Shown piece after piece: positions 10,924 to 21,521 of a stretch of DNA of 64,000 bases. The notes beneath the pieces are model-generated. The model was not told the DNA's origin. It ran no database searches and was given only the letters and a program-made list of their open reading frames with translations. Source of the stretch: Phragmites australis (lineage: Eukaryota > Streptophyta > Magnoliopsida > Poales > Poaceae); NCBI RefSeq assembly GCF_958298935.1, contig NC_084921.1, positions 31,560,001 through 31,624,000 on the forward strand. The letters are read 5' to 3'. Made by a program: the position numbers and the translations under genes. Position 1 is the stretch's first letter. Every line of letters begins with the position of its first letter.

Positions 10924-13900
10924 ATGGCGGCCGGCTCTATCGTAGTCGACTTCCCCTCCATGGGCGCCGCCTTATGCTTCTCCAGCCTCGAGTCCCTCCT
11001 CCGCGACTCCGCCTCCGGCTTCCTCGCCGCTGTCTCCGCCGCCCCAGCCCCCGGTGCCGCTGACCTTACCAACTTCCACCGCGTCTTCTCCCGCGTGCTC
11101 AGCGCCTACCCGGACCCCCCGCTCGAGGTTGTCTGGTTCTTCTCCGCGCTCTCCTTCCACGACCGCCCCGACGACATCCGCTCCCTGCTCCAGCTCCTCT
11201 CCGCCTTCGCCGCATCCTCCCCAGCCGCCGCCAATCCGCTCGCGCTCCTCGCGCCCGTAGTCTCGGAGCTCTTCCACTCCGACAAGCCGCGCAGGGAGAC
11301 TGAGGCCCTCGTCGAGGCCTTGCTCAGCTACATCAGCATCTGCAGCAGCCGTCCCGCAGCTTCCACTGACGGGTCGAGCGCTGATACCGGGAGGTTGCTG
11401 CCAGCGTTCGGGGAGCTGGTCAAGGTGTGGAGCGTGCGGCACTCGAGGGGCAGGTGCCCGTTCCAGGTGCTTTTCCCGCTCGCCGGGGAGGAGGCGAGGC
11501 GGGAGCTCATGAAGGAAGGCTGCAGCATCGAGTACCTTGCCGGGGTGGTGGTGGCTGAGGCGTTCCTGCTCAGGCTCTGCCTCAAGGTGCAGGGTGCTAC
11601 AGGGGTACCGCGCACCGAGCTGCAGAAGGAGCTCAGGATCTGGGCGGTCAGCTCCATCACGGCCTTCCGGAGCCAGCAATTCTTCGGTAAGTGGATGATG
11701 GTCAGTTCTTATTGTTCCTTTTAGCATCTGCTGTTGTGACTCAAGATTATGACGGCATCTTTGCCTATGGATTTAACAGGGGTCCTGCTGAACATGCTCT
11801 TGAACACTCCGCTGCCTGTTTACTCACTATTGGTACGTGTTTCTTGACTCATGAGCAATTGTAGGATATCATATTTGTAGCTTATGTATTCACAAGCTAG
11901 GATTATTATGAATTAGTTACTTATTAACAAACTCGCTTCCCGGAAGTAAATTAGCATTCAAAATGTATATGGTAAGAAACCTAGCAATTGACTTAATAAG
12001 CTTATGTCTTGAATAAGAAACATGCGTCAGGATCATGCTTTGTCATTACCTTTGTGTAAACTAGTTAATTAGCATGGATTACCTTTGTCAGATAAGAACT
12101 GTGCAATTTGTTGCTTTGTACTTCAATTGTGCCTGGACTCAGGGTCTTTCTTAACTTGTGGAAACTAAAGACGAGAACAGTATATGCCTATTGTGTTTCG
12201 CAAAGCTGCTGGTACTATACCATTTTGCTGTCAATATCCGCAAGGAGCGTGACTTGGGATGGAGTTGTATCTCATCTTTCTGGTATGCAAACAGGTTGAA
12301 GTCTGATCTGTGGATCATGTTCTTATGTCCTTATGTTTCAGATCATAATCACTAGGCACAATTACACTGTTTAGTTCGGAAATGGGAAACCAGACGCTGT
12401 ATGGCCAATTTATCCTTGGCTGTAATGGTTGTGATGCTGGCCATGTTAGTTTTGTACTTTGAATGTAGTTCTCCAGGAGTCATTTCTTATAGTCAATGTT
12501 CACCTAGACGCTAGATGTAGACAGTCAGTCACCTCGTGACTAGCGACTAGGCTGACTACGGTCTAGGCGATTTTGTACTGTAGCAGCAAAAATGCAAACA
12601 TAGATCCGGAGCATGCCGTCTGAGGGGAGTAGAGCTAGAGCATAGATCCGGTGGAGGAGCATACATAGATCTAGGGATTAGAGCTAGTACTTGACCATGG
12701 AAGGGGATTTGTAGAGCGAAGGGGTGATGGTGCGGGCGTGGGTGACAGCGTGGGTGTGCCAGCAGACGATGGCTCAGGTGCCGTGGGCGACAGCGCGGGA
12801 GTGTGCGACGATTCGGACGAGGCTGCAAGCGACAACACATGTGTGGGCTTGGGGTAGCTGCAACCGGCGGTGTCGCCACATATGAGAGGAGAGAGTCGAG
12901 AGACGAATGGGGATTGGATGGATTGGTTTAGGTTTTATGTGGTGCGGGGAATAGTTTCGGGGCCGAATTTGGTCTCGCGCGCGGCCAAAATAATCCTCCC
13001 ACGCGAACTCGCCAAGTGCCAAACTCTGCATCACCAAGACAACCGCCTAGTCGCGCGTGTAGCCGACTAGTCGCATCTAGCCACCATCTAAATTCACCGA
13101 TTAGTCCGTCTTTGACTAGAGTTGACCGTCTAGCCGTCTAGACTTGCATGTATGGCCTAAACTGGATGTCGAGGCTTCAACTAGCGACTAGTCATCATTT
13201 AGACACGCTAGACAATTGTCTACGCGAACAATTCTTATAGTTCTTAGGGCCTGTTTGTTTGGGCTTTTACTAGAAGCCCAAACAAACAATCCGTTTTTGT
13301 TGGTTTCTGGCTGTGGTTTCTGAGATGCAGAAGCAGTCTTTGCTACTACAAAGAAGCCACAGAAGCCAGAAGCAGTCTTTTGCTGGCTTCTACCAGCAAC
13401 ATGCTTTTGGAGAAACAACAGTTTGTAGAAGCCCGAACAAACAGGCCCTCAGATTACTTGAATTTTATGTATGGTAATACCTTGTTTCCCTATGGCTAGT
13501 TGATTACTTGTTCAGTTTGTAATGCTTACTCTGGTAATATTATTCAGAATAATGGGACTAAGAATTCTTCATGTATGCGATGTGAGTTGTGTGTGCGATT
13601 ATCAGATTTCTTTACTCATCCTATTTGTGTTGCATTTTGGTTTGTGGTGCATAACTCAGAGTGCTGATGATGAAATCTTGGTGAGAGATATCCTTTCCGA
13701 TGCTCTGATCTTGGTGGATTACTCTTTCATTAATAATGGAGCTGGAGTTGATCAAGCTGATAGTTCCCTTTTGCCTACATTTGTGTCAAGATTGATTGTT
13801 ACTCATGATGCTATCAATGAAGCCAGGTGATAAATAGTTACTGTAATAAAAAGTTGGCTCGTTGGAATTTTCTTCTCATGTCATTTCTTATGATAGAAGC

Positions 13901-14586
13901 AAAGGTGATCATGAGAGAGCAATGTCGTTTATCAATGCCTTCTCAACTTCAAATGTTCCCAGTTATCTCATCAAGTGGACCACTCGTCAAGCTGGTTTTC
14001 ACCAACTCAGCAAACCTGTTGCGAATACACCCCAAGCTCTTCTCCGTATGTGCAGATATGAAATAACCTCATTAATTTTGATGAACTATCATGTCTTATG
14101 GAGTGATTACTCAAGTAAATTTGTACATGTTTACTTTTCACAGAGTGGCTTGTGGGCCTTGAAGATAAGGGGCTCAAAGTGTTTGGAGATAACAGTTCTT
14201 GGATTAAGGGGAGGCTTATTTATGACGATGTCAAGAATGGCTATGGGAACAGGATGATTCATTCAGATGTGGACCTTTTCTTCATTGATAAGCATAGTGG
14301 TGGGGTAATTATGGACACAAAAGCCGGCGAAGATGAAGATGCTGCGGAGATGGAGACTACATATAATGCTTTTATGGCTGCTGCTCAGTCAATGAAGGTG
14401 GGGACCAATGGCATACGGAAAAGGAAGGGCTGCGGAAACGAAGATGTAACAGCGGTAAAGTTTGTGAAGTACAAGGTAGAAAACACCTCAGCTAAGGACC
14501 TCTTCATGTCAGCAACTAATGGCATGAGCAGTGGTAGTGAGGTAGAGAATCCGCAGTCCGATGACGAGATGGAAGAAACAGACTGA
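10924..14586 (+). CDS. Conserved-looking plant protein of unknown function; 5 exons
   Basis: I do not recognise this gene. Exons read by eye are 10924-11686, 11780-11832, 13660-13826, 13897-14045 and 14144-14586. All introns are GT-AG, phases match, and the joined 1575 nt gives 524 residues with no stop. The start was placed at the ATG in gccATGgcg (10924); the same frame is open up to an ATG at 10570, but that extension is Pro-rich and looks like translated leader. The N-terminal half is Leu/Ala-rich and probably alpha-helical (for example LEALLSYISICS-like helices at about residues 125-140). The C-terminal quarter has a basic KRK segment and ends in an acidic tail (SDDEMEETD). No signal peptide or clear membrane segment is apparent. 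Exon 1 is strongly GC-rich, typical of grass genes. Intron 2 contains two transposons. Confidence 0.88.
12493..13231. mobile_element. Non-autonomous DNA transposon with 9-bp target duplication, in intron 2 of the unknown gene
   Basis: TTCTTATAG occurs at 12484-12492 and 13232-13240, bracketing 739 bp that carries ctag-rich inverted subterminal motifs (gactagcgactagg near the left end, caactagcgactagtc near the right). A 9-bp duplication is the Mutator-superfamily size. The terminal inverted repeats are degraded, so the superfamily is not certain. It encodes nothing recognisable. Confidence 0.65.
13247..13448. mobile_element. Tourist-like MITE (GGGCCTGTTTG family)
   Basis: The ends GGGCCTGTTTGTTTGGGC and its inverted match gcccgaacaaacaggccc enclose about 200 bp with further internal self-complementarity (agaagcc / ggcttct). 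Flanks are TTA on the left and TCA on the right, consistent with a mutated TTA duplication of PIF/Harbinger-derived MITEs. It sits 6 bp from the preceding transposon's target duplication. Confidence 0.8.
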
Positions 14587-15255
14587 TGCATAGAAACGAA
14601 ATCACCCACTAATGCTTACTTGGGAGAGTCATATTAGAGAGTTTCTTGGACAACTGCCTTTTTTGGAGCCTGGACCAGTCTTCTTGTTTCAGGTGCCACT
14701 TCTTAACAATGTCGTGCAGAACCTTGTTCAGTTCCTGCTTGGCGATTATGGATGGGAGTGGGGTTCTAAGATAATAATCTGTAACAGAAGGTTGGACTCC
14801 AGCTAGGCTTTCGGATATAGTAGTAAATGTTAGCTAACTTGACATTGCGCATGATAAGCTATTATGCTGTATGTCTTCTTTGTTATATGCTATAGAGACT
14901 TCAAGATGTAAATTTGCATCAAGGACTTCTGTAACAGAAGAGTACTATACTGTTATCCCACGGAACCAGTTGGAACTAATTAAATCTTAACCTTTCCTGT
15001 ATATCGTGACATTTGCGTGCTTTGTTCTTTTGAAATGTGCTTGAACCTATTTGAAAGCCTTTTTTCTTGTGGCGTTGTGGTGAATGTGTGTGAAGCATAT
15101 TAGTATTGTCGCAACATGTTGTGTAGCTGTATCGGAGAACTGATTGATACTGTTCAAACTTCTTCCATATGAATGCGGTTTTCTAGTATGCGTCTCCTCC
15201 TGGAGGCTCGAGTGTATGTATCCTTAACAAAAAGGCGTTTCCTTCGAAATACGCT
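14587..15255. other. 3' UTR and intergenic DNA
   Basis: Downstream of the unknown gene the sequence is unremarkable and moderately AT-rich. It probably includes the 3' UTR to about 15000. No other gene or element is evident. Confidence 0.5.
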
Positions 15256-15275
15256 TTGCCATGTGAGTCACATTT

Positions 15276-15552
15276 TTGCCGACTCTGGTGCTTCATTCGT
15301 TGCACCTTGACACGACCAAAGATGCACCAAATGCATGTCTCCCTCCCTCCCGCTTCTTGTCCATGTCACCACCTGCCACCACCCGCCTCCCTTATCGCCG
15401 GTCATGTCCTCTTCACTCCCCATTCGCCTCGCAACGCTCTCTGCTGCTCTCGCCAATGCGTGCTGATGCCCACGCCGAAGCTATGGTCCAGCGCCGCCCG
15501 CGGCCAGGAGCTCCACGCGCGCCTGCTCTGCTCGGGGCTGCCAGGAATTTAA
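15276..15552 (+). pseudogene. 5' fragment of a PPR-protein gene
   Basis: The end of this GC-rich stretch reads ARGQELHARLLCSGLPG in one frame (15499-15549). That is the typical start of the repeat region of plant PLS-class pentatricopeptide-repeat proteins, which act in organelle RNA editing and processing. The N-terminal part lies in another frame and looks like an organelle-targeting region rich in Arg, Ser and Leu. A stop (taa) follows immediately at 15550 and no further PPR sequence follows here. Matching C-terminal PPR sequence in the same orientation resumes at about 24.89 kb. I infer the two are halves of one ancestral gene. Confidence 0.6.
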
Positions 15553-15559
15553 TCAGGGG

Positions 15560-16080
15560 GGCTTAATTATAAGGCGAACCCAGGAATTCAACCGATTTCT
15601 TACAATTTTACGAATAAACAAATACACAAAGCCACAAAGTGAAAACTAAATCACATAATCACGTTGGTACAGAACTGCATATGATAATCTAATCAGGATA
15701 TAACCGGCCAGAATATGTACAACAACTGAACAACATAATTACAGGAAATCGTAGCTATGATGCACGATTATTTTCTGATCTGAGAATTTACCTATGCTCA
15801 AGCTGCTTGGAGCGCTATTGGGCACCGGGGCGGTGCGGCGCCGCGCTTGTTCAGAGTTCATACTTCAGTTGTCTTGAAGATTGGAACGTGGAATCGTGGA
15901 ACGTGGAAGTAGAATCAATAAGTTGGAGATGGGCACCGCCGATCAGCATATGGCCCACCTGCCGGGCGCCAGCTGCCGCGGCTGCATGTCGTAGGCGACA
16001 GCGAGCATGTCCCACGCAGCCATGCCTCCTCGATGGCTCGACTCGTGAATTTTGATCGATTGAACGTGGAAGTCGAATCA
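15560..16080. other. Unclassified DNA with a short dispersed repeat
   Basis: No gene is visible. A phrase of about 25 bp, gaacgtggaagt(a/c)gaatcaataag, occurs at about 15900 and again at 16061, the second copy abutting the LRR fragment. The GC-rich middle encodes nothing recognisable. Confidence 0.4.
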
Positions 16081-16084
16081 ATAA

Positions 16085-16581
16085 GAAACACTGAAGTAAC
16101 GCAAGTTGGACAGGTTACCCAGTTGTGATGGTATCTTGCCAATGAAGCTCGACAGTGATAAGTCGAGATATCATAATTCATGAAAAGAGCCTAAGAACTC
16201 TGGTATTTGCACCATGTTGAACCGGTTGCAGCTGAGGTCAAGATACTGCAAGTGTTGCAAACAAATCGGTGAGGAGCTTATGTGTCCTCCAAGCTTGTGC
16301 ATACTTGCATCACTTTTGTTGTAGTCAGGGCCTTGTAGATCGAGCTTAATGACATGTCCGGTTCTGTTGCTGCACTGGACGCCCTTCCAATGGCAGCAAT
16401 AATCACGCTTCCATGAAGAAAGGAGGTTTGAAGGGTCCGATAGACCTGCTTTGAAGGCGAGAAGTGCTGACCTCTCATCGCCAATGCAGCTATTGGTCAT
16501 ATCCTTTTTGGAGCTCTTGGTCTGGGTGAAAACGAGCAGGTCTAGTACTATTTGGATGCATGAGAAGTTGAGCAAGCCCAT
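16085..16581 (-). pseudogene. N-terminal fragment of an LRR receptor-like protein
   Basis: Reading leftward from an ATG at 16581, the frame gives a hydrophobic signal-type start (MGLLNFSCIQIVLDLLVF), a short linker, then a plant LRRNT cap (GDERSALLAFKAGLSDP, SSWKRDYCCHWKGVQC). The first LRR follows, with LQYLDLSCNRF. After GSFHEL the frame meets a stop (TGA at a site where CGA would restore Arg) and continues in frame as YLDLSLSSFIGKIPSQLGNL to about 16085. The rest of the gene is missing. It abuts the truncated C-terminal side of the next LRR pseudogene, so it is a remnant of a tandem array of RLP genes of the type often involved in pathogen perception. Confidence 0.85.
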
Positions 16582-16582
16582 T

Positions 16583-19221
16583 TGCTAAAGATCTATCTTT
16601 CCCCCAATCCATGATTGCAAAGTCCCAAAGAATTTATTATGTGATAGATCAAGGAAGATGAGTTCCTGCAATTTTGGACAAATGAAGGAAATTCACCAGA
16701 GAGGTTGTTGTTTCTTAAACTTAGATTATAGATACTCAGACTTGTCGTGTTTGTTGTGGATTCATTATCTAGGCAATCAGGAATTGTCCCTGTGAGTTCA
16801 TTATCTGAGAGATCTAACAATTCTAGCAATCTCAATTTGCACAAAGAAGATGGAATGGTGCCAGAGATCGAGTTCTTGTATAGAAGAAGTGTTTGTAGCC
16901 TGGGCGCTCCAAAGTCTATTTGTAGTGACCCATATAAATTGTTTCTACTAAGATCCAAATTAGGTAGATTAACAGGAAGCTTTGGTATTGGACCACTAAA
17001 CTGGTTAGAACTGAGATCCATTACCATTGCTCTCATAAATTCCACTTCAGATGATAGAAAACCGCTAATTCGATTATTTCTCATATTTCGATAGACCACC
17101 GAGGAAGCCACTGTCCAAAACCAATCTGGCACCTTGTCAGATATGCTTGTGTTCGAGATATCAAGATTACGTACATGTGTTTGCCATCTAAGCCACATTG
17201 GAAAATTAGGCACCAGAAGGCTTGACCGAAGTTCAACGTCTGTTAGACTGAAGGGAGGAGCCCAAGTCCAGTTCACTGTGATGGCTATGGAATTATCAGT
17301 TAGGCACAAGCTCTCCAAGCTTACTAGACCTGATAAATGTCATTCATGTATGGCACCGGCTAGGTTGTTGAAGCTGAGGTCCAGTTCAGTTAAATTTGTG
17401 ACCTCTCTTATCCACAATGGCACTTGTCCTGTGAGCTTGTTTGTGCTGAGATATAGCCTTGTTAGATTTCTGAAGGGTAGCTTGGTCGGTAGGCTTCTTG
17501 TCAGATTGCTATTAGGTAGAAACAAAGTTTTTAATTTATTCCATGAACAACTCGGTAAAAGTTGGAAAAATTCTGTTATACTCGCATTGATATTGTTTCC
17601 ACCCAAAAATAATTCTTCCTAGGACCGGTCCTGAGATTTTGGAGGTCCGGGACAAAACTACAAATGGGGCCATTGAATTGAAACATAAAAAAATAATTAA
17701 TATATAAATTGTAAAGATAATATTCAGTACATTAAAAAATTATTTTTGATAAACACTTAAAGTATATAAAAAAACAACGCTTACTCAAACACTTTATAGA
17801 GATCATCTTAAACAATTTCTTCAATGTTTTCTCCTGCAAAATAGAGTAGCAAGTGACGAGATAAGACTCGCAGAAAAAAGTTTGTTTTGGCAAAATGGAG
17901 TAAAAGAGAACTTTTTTTGGTGATGGAATTAGCAAGGGGAACCATTATGCTAACCTCCTATGCAAAGCTGACGATTCTTGCCTAAGAAGAGGTATGGTTC
18001 AGATGTTTGTCAAAGTAAAAACTCTCCAACCATTTATCTGTAGGTGCAAGCAGACATTTTTTAAAGTAAAAACTCCAGCAGCAGCCCTAAGATTTTTTTT
18101 TTGGTCAATGCACAGAAGGTTGACATCGTTCATCTGAAAAATATGAGCTAGAAGCAACTATCCACAAATCTGGAAACAATTGATTCACTTATAAGAAATT
18201 AATAATCATGTGAAATCAGCACATGGAGTCCATGGATCATGTTGTTACTTGTTACTCAATGCTGGTAACGGGCTTGCTTGCGGCAGTCGCCTCGGAGGAA
18301 GTCGAGCAGCTACTCCATGTAGGCGGATCAAAACTGCACGAGAGTAAGCGATCTCAGAACCGATCGACTTCTCAGCGCACAAGTAGGATACATGTATACA
18401 ATATACCAATATGGAAGAGGTCCCCTGGGTTTTGGGGGGCCAGGGCGGCCGCCCTGCTTGCCCCCCTCCAGGGTCGGCGTGGCCCTGATTCTTCCAACTT
18501 ACAAAGGTTCTTCAGGTTTGAAGGTATCATGCATGTAAGATCTGATACACTAAGGTAAACCAAGGAGGTCATATTCCCTATCTCGTAAGGAAACGGGCCA
18601 TCAAATTAACTGAATCTGGCACCAAGATGCTTAAGGCTAGTCAAATCCTAAAACCAGTTGGGTGCGATATGCTTGTGGAAAATGTTATCCGAAATGAGGA
18701 GAATTTTGAGAGAAGTCAGATTTGAATGGGGAAGCGAATCAAGGTTCGTGCTAAGCTGATAGAAAGAAAGATCAAGACTTATAAGAGAAGGAACCTTGTT
18801 AACCATGGAAACCCAGTTCGTGATGGTATTGAGGTTCACCATACTCATGTCAAGGTGGTCAAGAGAAGACAATTGCGACAACCAGGTGATATCTGTTGAG
18901 GACATGTGACCAAAAGGGGGAAGAAACACTGAAGTAACACAAGTTGAACAGGTTACCCAGTTGTGATGGTATCTTGCCGATGAAGTTCAATAGTGATAAG
19001 TTGAGATATCGTAATTCATGAAAAGAGCCTAAGAACTCTAGTATTTGCACCATGTTGAACCGGTTGTAGTTGAGGTCAAGATACTGCAAGTGTTGCAAAC
19101 AAATCAGTGAGGAGCTTATGTGTCCTCAAAACATGTGCATACTTGCATCACTTTTGTTGCAGTGAGAGCCTTATAGATCGAGCTTAATGACATGGCCGGT
19201 TCTATTGCTGCATTAGACGCA
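16583..19221 (-). pseudogene. LRR receptor-like protein pseudogene interrupted by a hAT-like element
   Basis: Read leftward, the N-terminal LRRs occupy 19221-18490 (LQYLDLNYNRFNMVQ, then SLISLDLSFYQL, then NLKNLCKLEE). A DNA transposon occupies 17620-18487. The LRRs then resume (LFLGGNNINASITEF) and run to about 16583 with many LxxLxLxxN repeats, for example LDLSDNELTGTIPDC and LRNNNLSGEFPSF. Skipping the transposon and one copy of its 8-bp target duplication restores KLEELFLGGNN without a break. Other damage is present: several stops or frameshifts (one before LQELIFLDLSHNKFFG at about 16660), a 5' end cut off within the LRRNT region at 19221, and a missing C-terminus with transmembrane segment. 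The 295 bp at 18926-19221 closely match 16087-16382, so the two N-terminal regions are paralogous. Confidence 0.9.
17620..18487. mobile_element. hAT-like DNA element inserted in the LRR pseudogene
   Basis: The 868-bp element is flanked by a perfect 8-bp duplication ATTCTTCC (17612-17619 and 18488-18495). Its left end reads taggaccggtcctgag. Its right end, on the complementary strand, begins cagggccacgccgaccctg; these are diverged inverted repeats of the CAGGGCCGGCCCTG type. No transposase is visible. The interior is AT-rich at the left and GC-rich near the right end (ggggggccagggcggcc). Confidence 0.88.
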
Positions 19222-19419
19222 CGGTACTGTAGGCACGGTCTAGGTACGACATGGTGCGATGGGCCGTGGATGGACTGAGCATGCGGCACGTCAGGCCGGC
19301 ATGGCACGGGCACGACCCACCCCGCCCCGCCCCGGCCGCCTGTGTTGCTTCCTGGCCACCCTGCTCGCCCCAGCCATGCCGCCGCCCACCCCGCTGCCCC
19401 CGCCTCCGTCCTACCCCGG
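19222..19419. other. GC-rich segment of unknown origin
   Basis: The LRR sequence breaks off at 19221 and is replaced by about 200 bp rich in GGCACG / CGTGCC and CCGCCC motifs, then the Copia LTR begins. It resembles the GC-rich end of a decayed DNA transposon, but no complete termini can be identified. Confidence 0.35.
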
Positions 19420-20936
19420 TGAAGCATCTAGGCCCCTAATTCGTGTTTTGGTAATTAATGACAATATATCTTTTGTGGACTAACATGTTTGAATGAGTTA
19501 TGAAAAAGTTAGTCACAAAAGTGTTGCGGAGCTAGAAGTTGCATAAGTAGAAAATGAAGAATGGCTAGATCAAGGCAAAGGTATAATTGTAGGACATTTT
19601 CTTTTATCGATCAACAGAGATTAGAAAAGAAAAATTGACCGGATTGATAGGATAAGTGCCATACTATAAGAGGGGTTGATGTGTGTTTACTTAAGGTTTC
19701 TATGGTACCAAATTGCTCAAACTTGCATTTAATATAGAGTTAAAAATTATAGTTTGAGAAAAATAGTCGAAAAGACTGCATTTGGGTGCTCCTGTGTGCT
19801 GACGGTCAGACCGGGCCAGCGGCGGTCTGACCGCTGTATAACAAACCAGGGCAATCTTGCCTCTTTGAGAGTGGCGGTCTGATCGGCCCTTCGGGCGGTC
19901 TGACCGCTGTATAAAGTCTTCTCAAAACTCTGAGTAAATCTAAGTCTCGGTCTGACCGTGGGCCTTGCCGGTCTGATCGAGAATCACACAGAGAGTTTTT
20001 GGTACTACGGTCTGACCGCAGGGTCCGTCGGTCTGACTGCCAAGGCTGTGCCGGTCTGACCGAGGAGGATGGCGGTCTAACCACCAGGCTGTGTTAGAAT
20101 TAATTTCGACCGTTGTCTGTAGCCATTGTACGGGGGCGGTCTGACTGCCACTGGTGCTGCAGTCTGACCGCCACTTGCGCAGAGCTGTCAGAATGGCAAT
20201 CACAGTTAGATTTTGGGAAGAAGGGTATAAATAAGGGCATGGTTGGCTCATTGAATGCACCTCTTGACTCTAGTACATAAATTCAACACTTTGAGCTCTA
20301 GCCCTTCACTCTGCCTTTTCATTAGCTCGGTGATTGCATTCTTTGAGAGGTTGAGAGCAACTAGTGCATAATTTTAAAGAGTTTGAGCAATTTGTCACTT
20401 ATGATCCTTCAAGCAAGCATCATCAACTTATTACTCTTAGAGGTTTCCGCCTCCTAGACGGCTTGGAGGTTGTGGCACCGTCGAGCCCTTCAAGGAAGAT
20501 TGTGAAGGAGCCGCGGTGGTGATTGTGAGAGGCTTGAGCACGCCTTGCCGGAGTGGTAAAGTGCTTCACTAGTGAAATCGAGGTTTTTGAGTAGTTCTTG
20601 TTCATTTCTGGCTTAAGGTCAAGTTGCTCGAATAAACCCTTTCTCATGTGAGAATTGAATACTTGATAGAGAAGCAGTTTGAAGCTTGAACTCACCTCAA
20701 CGTGAATTAGGGGTGATCAGCAAATCACCGATACCACAGGAAAAAAATCTCTTGTGTCATCTTTGAGCAATTTTCCTTATCATTGAGCTATTTACTTTCA
20801 TGAAATTTACTTCAAGTAATTTATCTTCCTAGATTATAAATTATTGCATGTCACCCTAGGTTTGCAACCTCAACTTAGCAATTAGTTTTTAAAATCGCCT
20901 ATTCACCCCCCTCTAGTCTGTATTCTTGATCCTACA
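19420..20936 (+). mobile_element. Copia-type LTR with clustered CGGTCTGACCG motifs
   Basis: A TG at 19420 (tgaagcatctaggcccctaa) and a CA-type end at 20936 (gatcctaca) bound a 1517-bp LTR. A primer-binding site follows 2 bp later. The U3-side sequence at 19800-20175 contains at least ten copies of ggtctgaccg or close variants, several arranged as short palindromes. The U5 side has the ataccacaggaaaaaa and ttcacccccctct phrases that recur in a second LTR at 49.1-49.4 kb. Only this 5' LTR remains; the element is truncated downstream. Confidence 0.75.
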
Positions 20937-20938
20937 AG

Positions 20939-20955
20939 TAGTATCAAAGCTTAGG
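20939..20955 (+). promoter_or_regulatory. Primer-binding site of the Copia element
   Basis: TAGTATCAAAGC lies 2 bp after the LTR end. It matches the usual plant PBS TGGTATCAGAGC (complement of initiator tRNA-Met) except at two positions. Its position between LTR and gag supports the assignment. Confidence 0.7.
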
Positions 20956-20996
20956 GCTCCTTTTTGTTGTGGATTTAACCATCCCGAAGTAGGATT

Positions 20997-21521
20997 ATGG
21001 CTAGTGACGCTCATATCAATGTGGGGAAAGCTCTATTTTTTGAGGGGTCAAACTACGCCTATTGGAAGACTAGAATGATCGTGTATCTTAAGGCTATGGG
21101 CGGTAAGCTTTGGGATATTGTGGATAAAGATTATGTTATTCTTGATCCCATTAATCTTACCGATGTTGATAAGGAAAAATCTCTTACTAATGCTCAAGCT
21201 ATGAATGTTCTTTATAGTGCTTTATATCTTAATGAGTTCAATCGGATTTGCAAGCTTGAGACCGCTCATGAAATATGGGAAAGGCTTAAAGAGATTCATG
21301 AAGGTTCAACCATGGTTAAGGATGCCAAGCTTTTTGTTTACAAAGGACAACTTGAGAAATTTGCTATGTTGCCAAATGAAAGCATTGAAGAAATGTTTAA
21401 TCGTTTGAACAATATAATAAATGAACTCAAGGGGCTTAGCATAGATGTTTCCGATGTTAATTTTTCTTTTAAGTTTCTTAGAGCTTTGTCTAACAAATAT
21501 AATACTATTGTGACTTCTGAA
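20997..21521 (+). pseudogene. Copia gag, truncated
   Basis: The frame starts MASDAHINVGKALFFEGSN and shows the UBN2/Copia-gag layout: F.GSNYAYWKTRMIVYLKA near the start, then LETAHEIWERLKEIHEG, FAMLPNESIEEMF and NNIINELKGLS. The gag sequence stops at about 21521, where it runs directly into the LRR repeat unit. The open frame continues about 13 codons into that foreign sequence before a stop. CCHC knuckle, protease, integrase and RT are absent. The element therefore ends at a recombination or deletion junction, not at a natural boundary. Confidence 0.9.

Noticed and set aside
10972..11727. Long minus-strand open frame (251 codons) antisense to exon 1 of the unknown gene
   Set aside because: It is a by-product of very high GC content in a real plus-strand exon; composition is Glu/Gly/Arg-rich with no domain or splice context.
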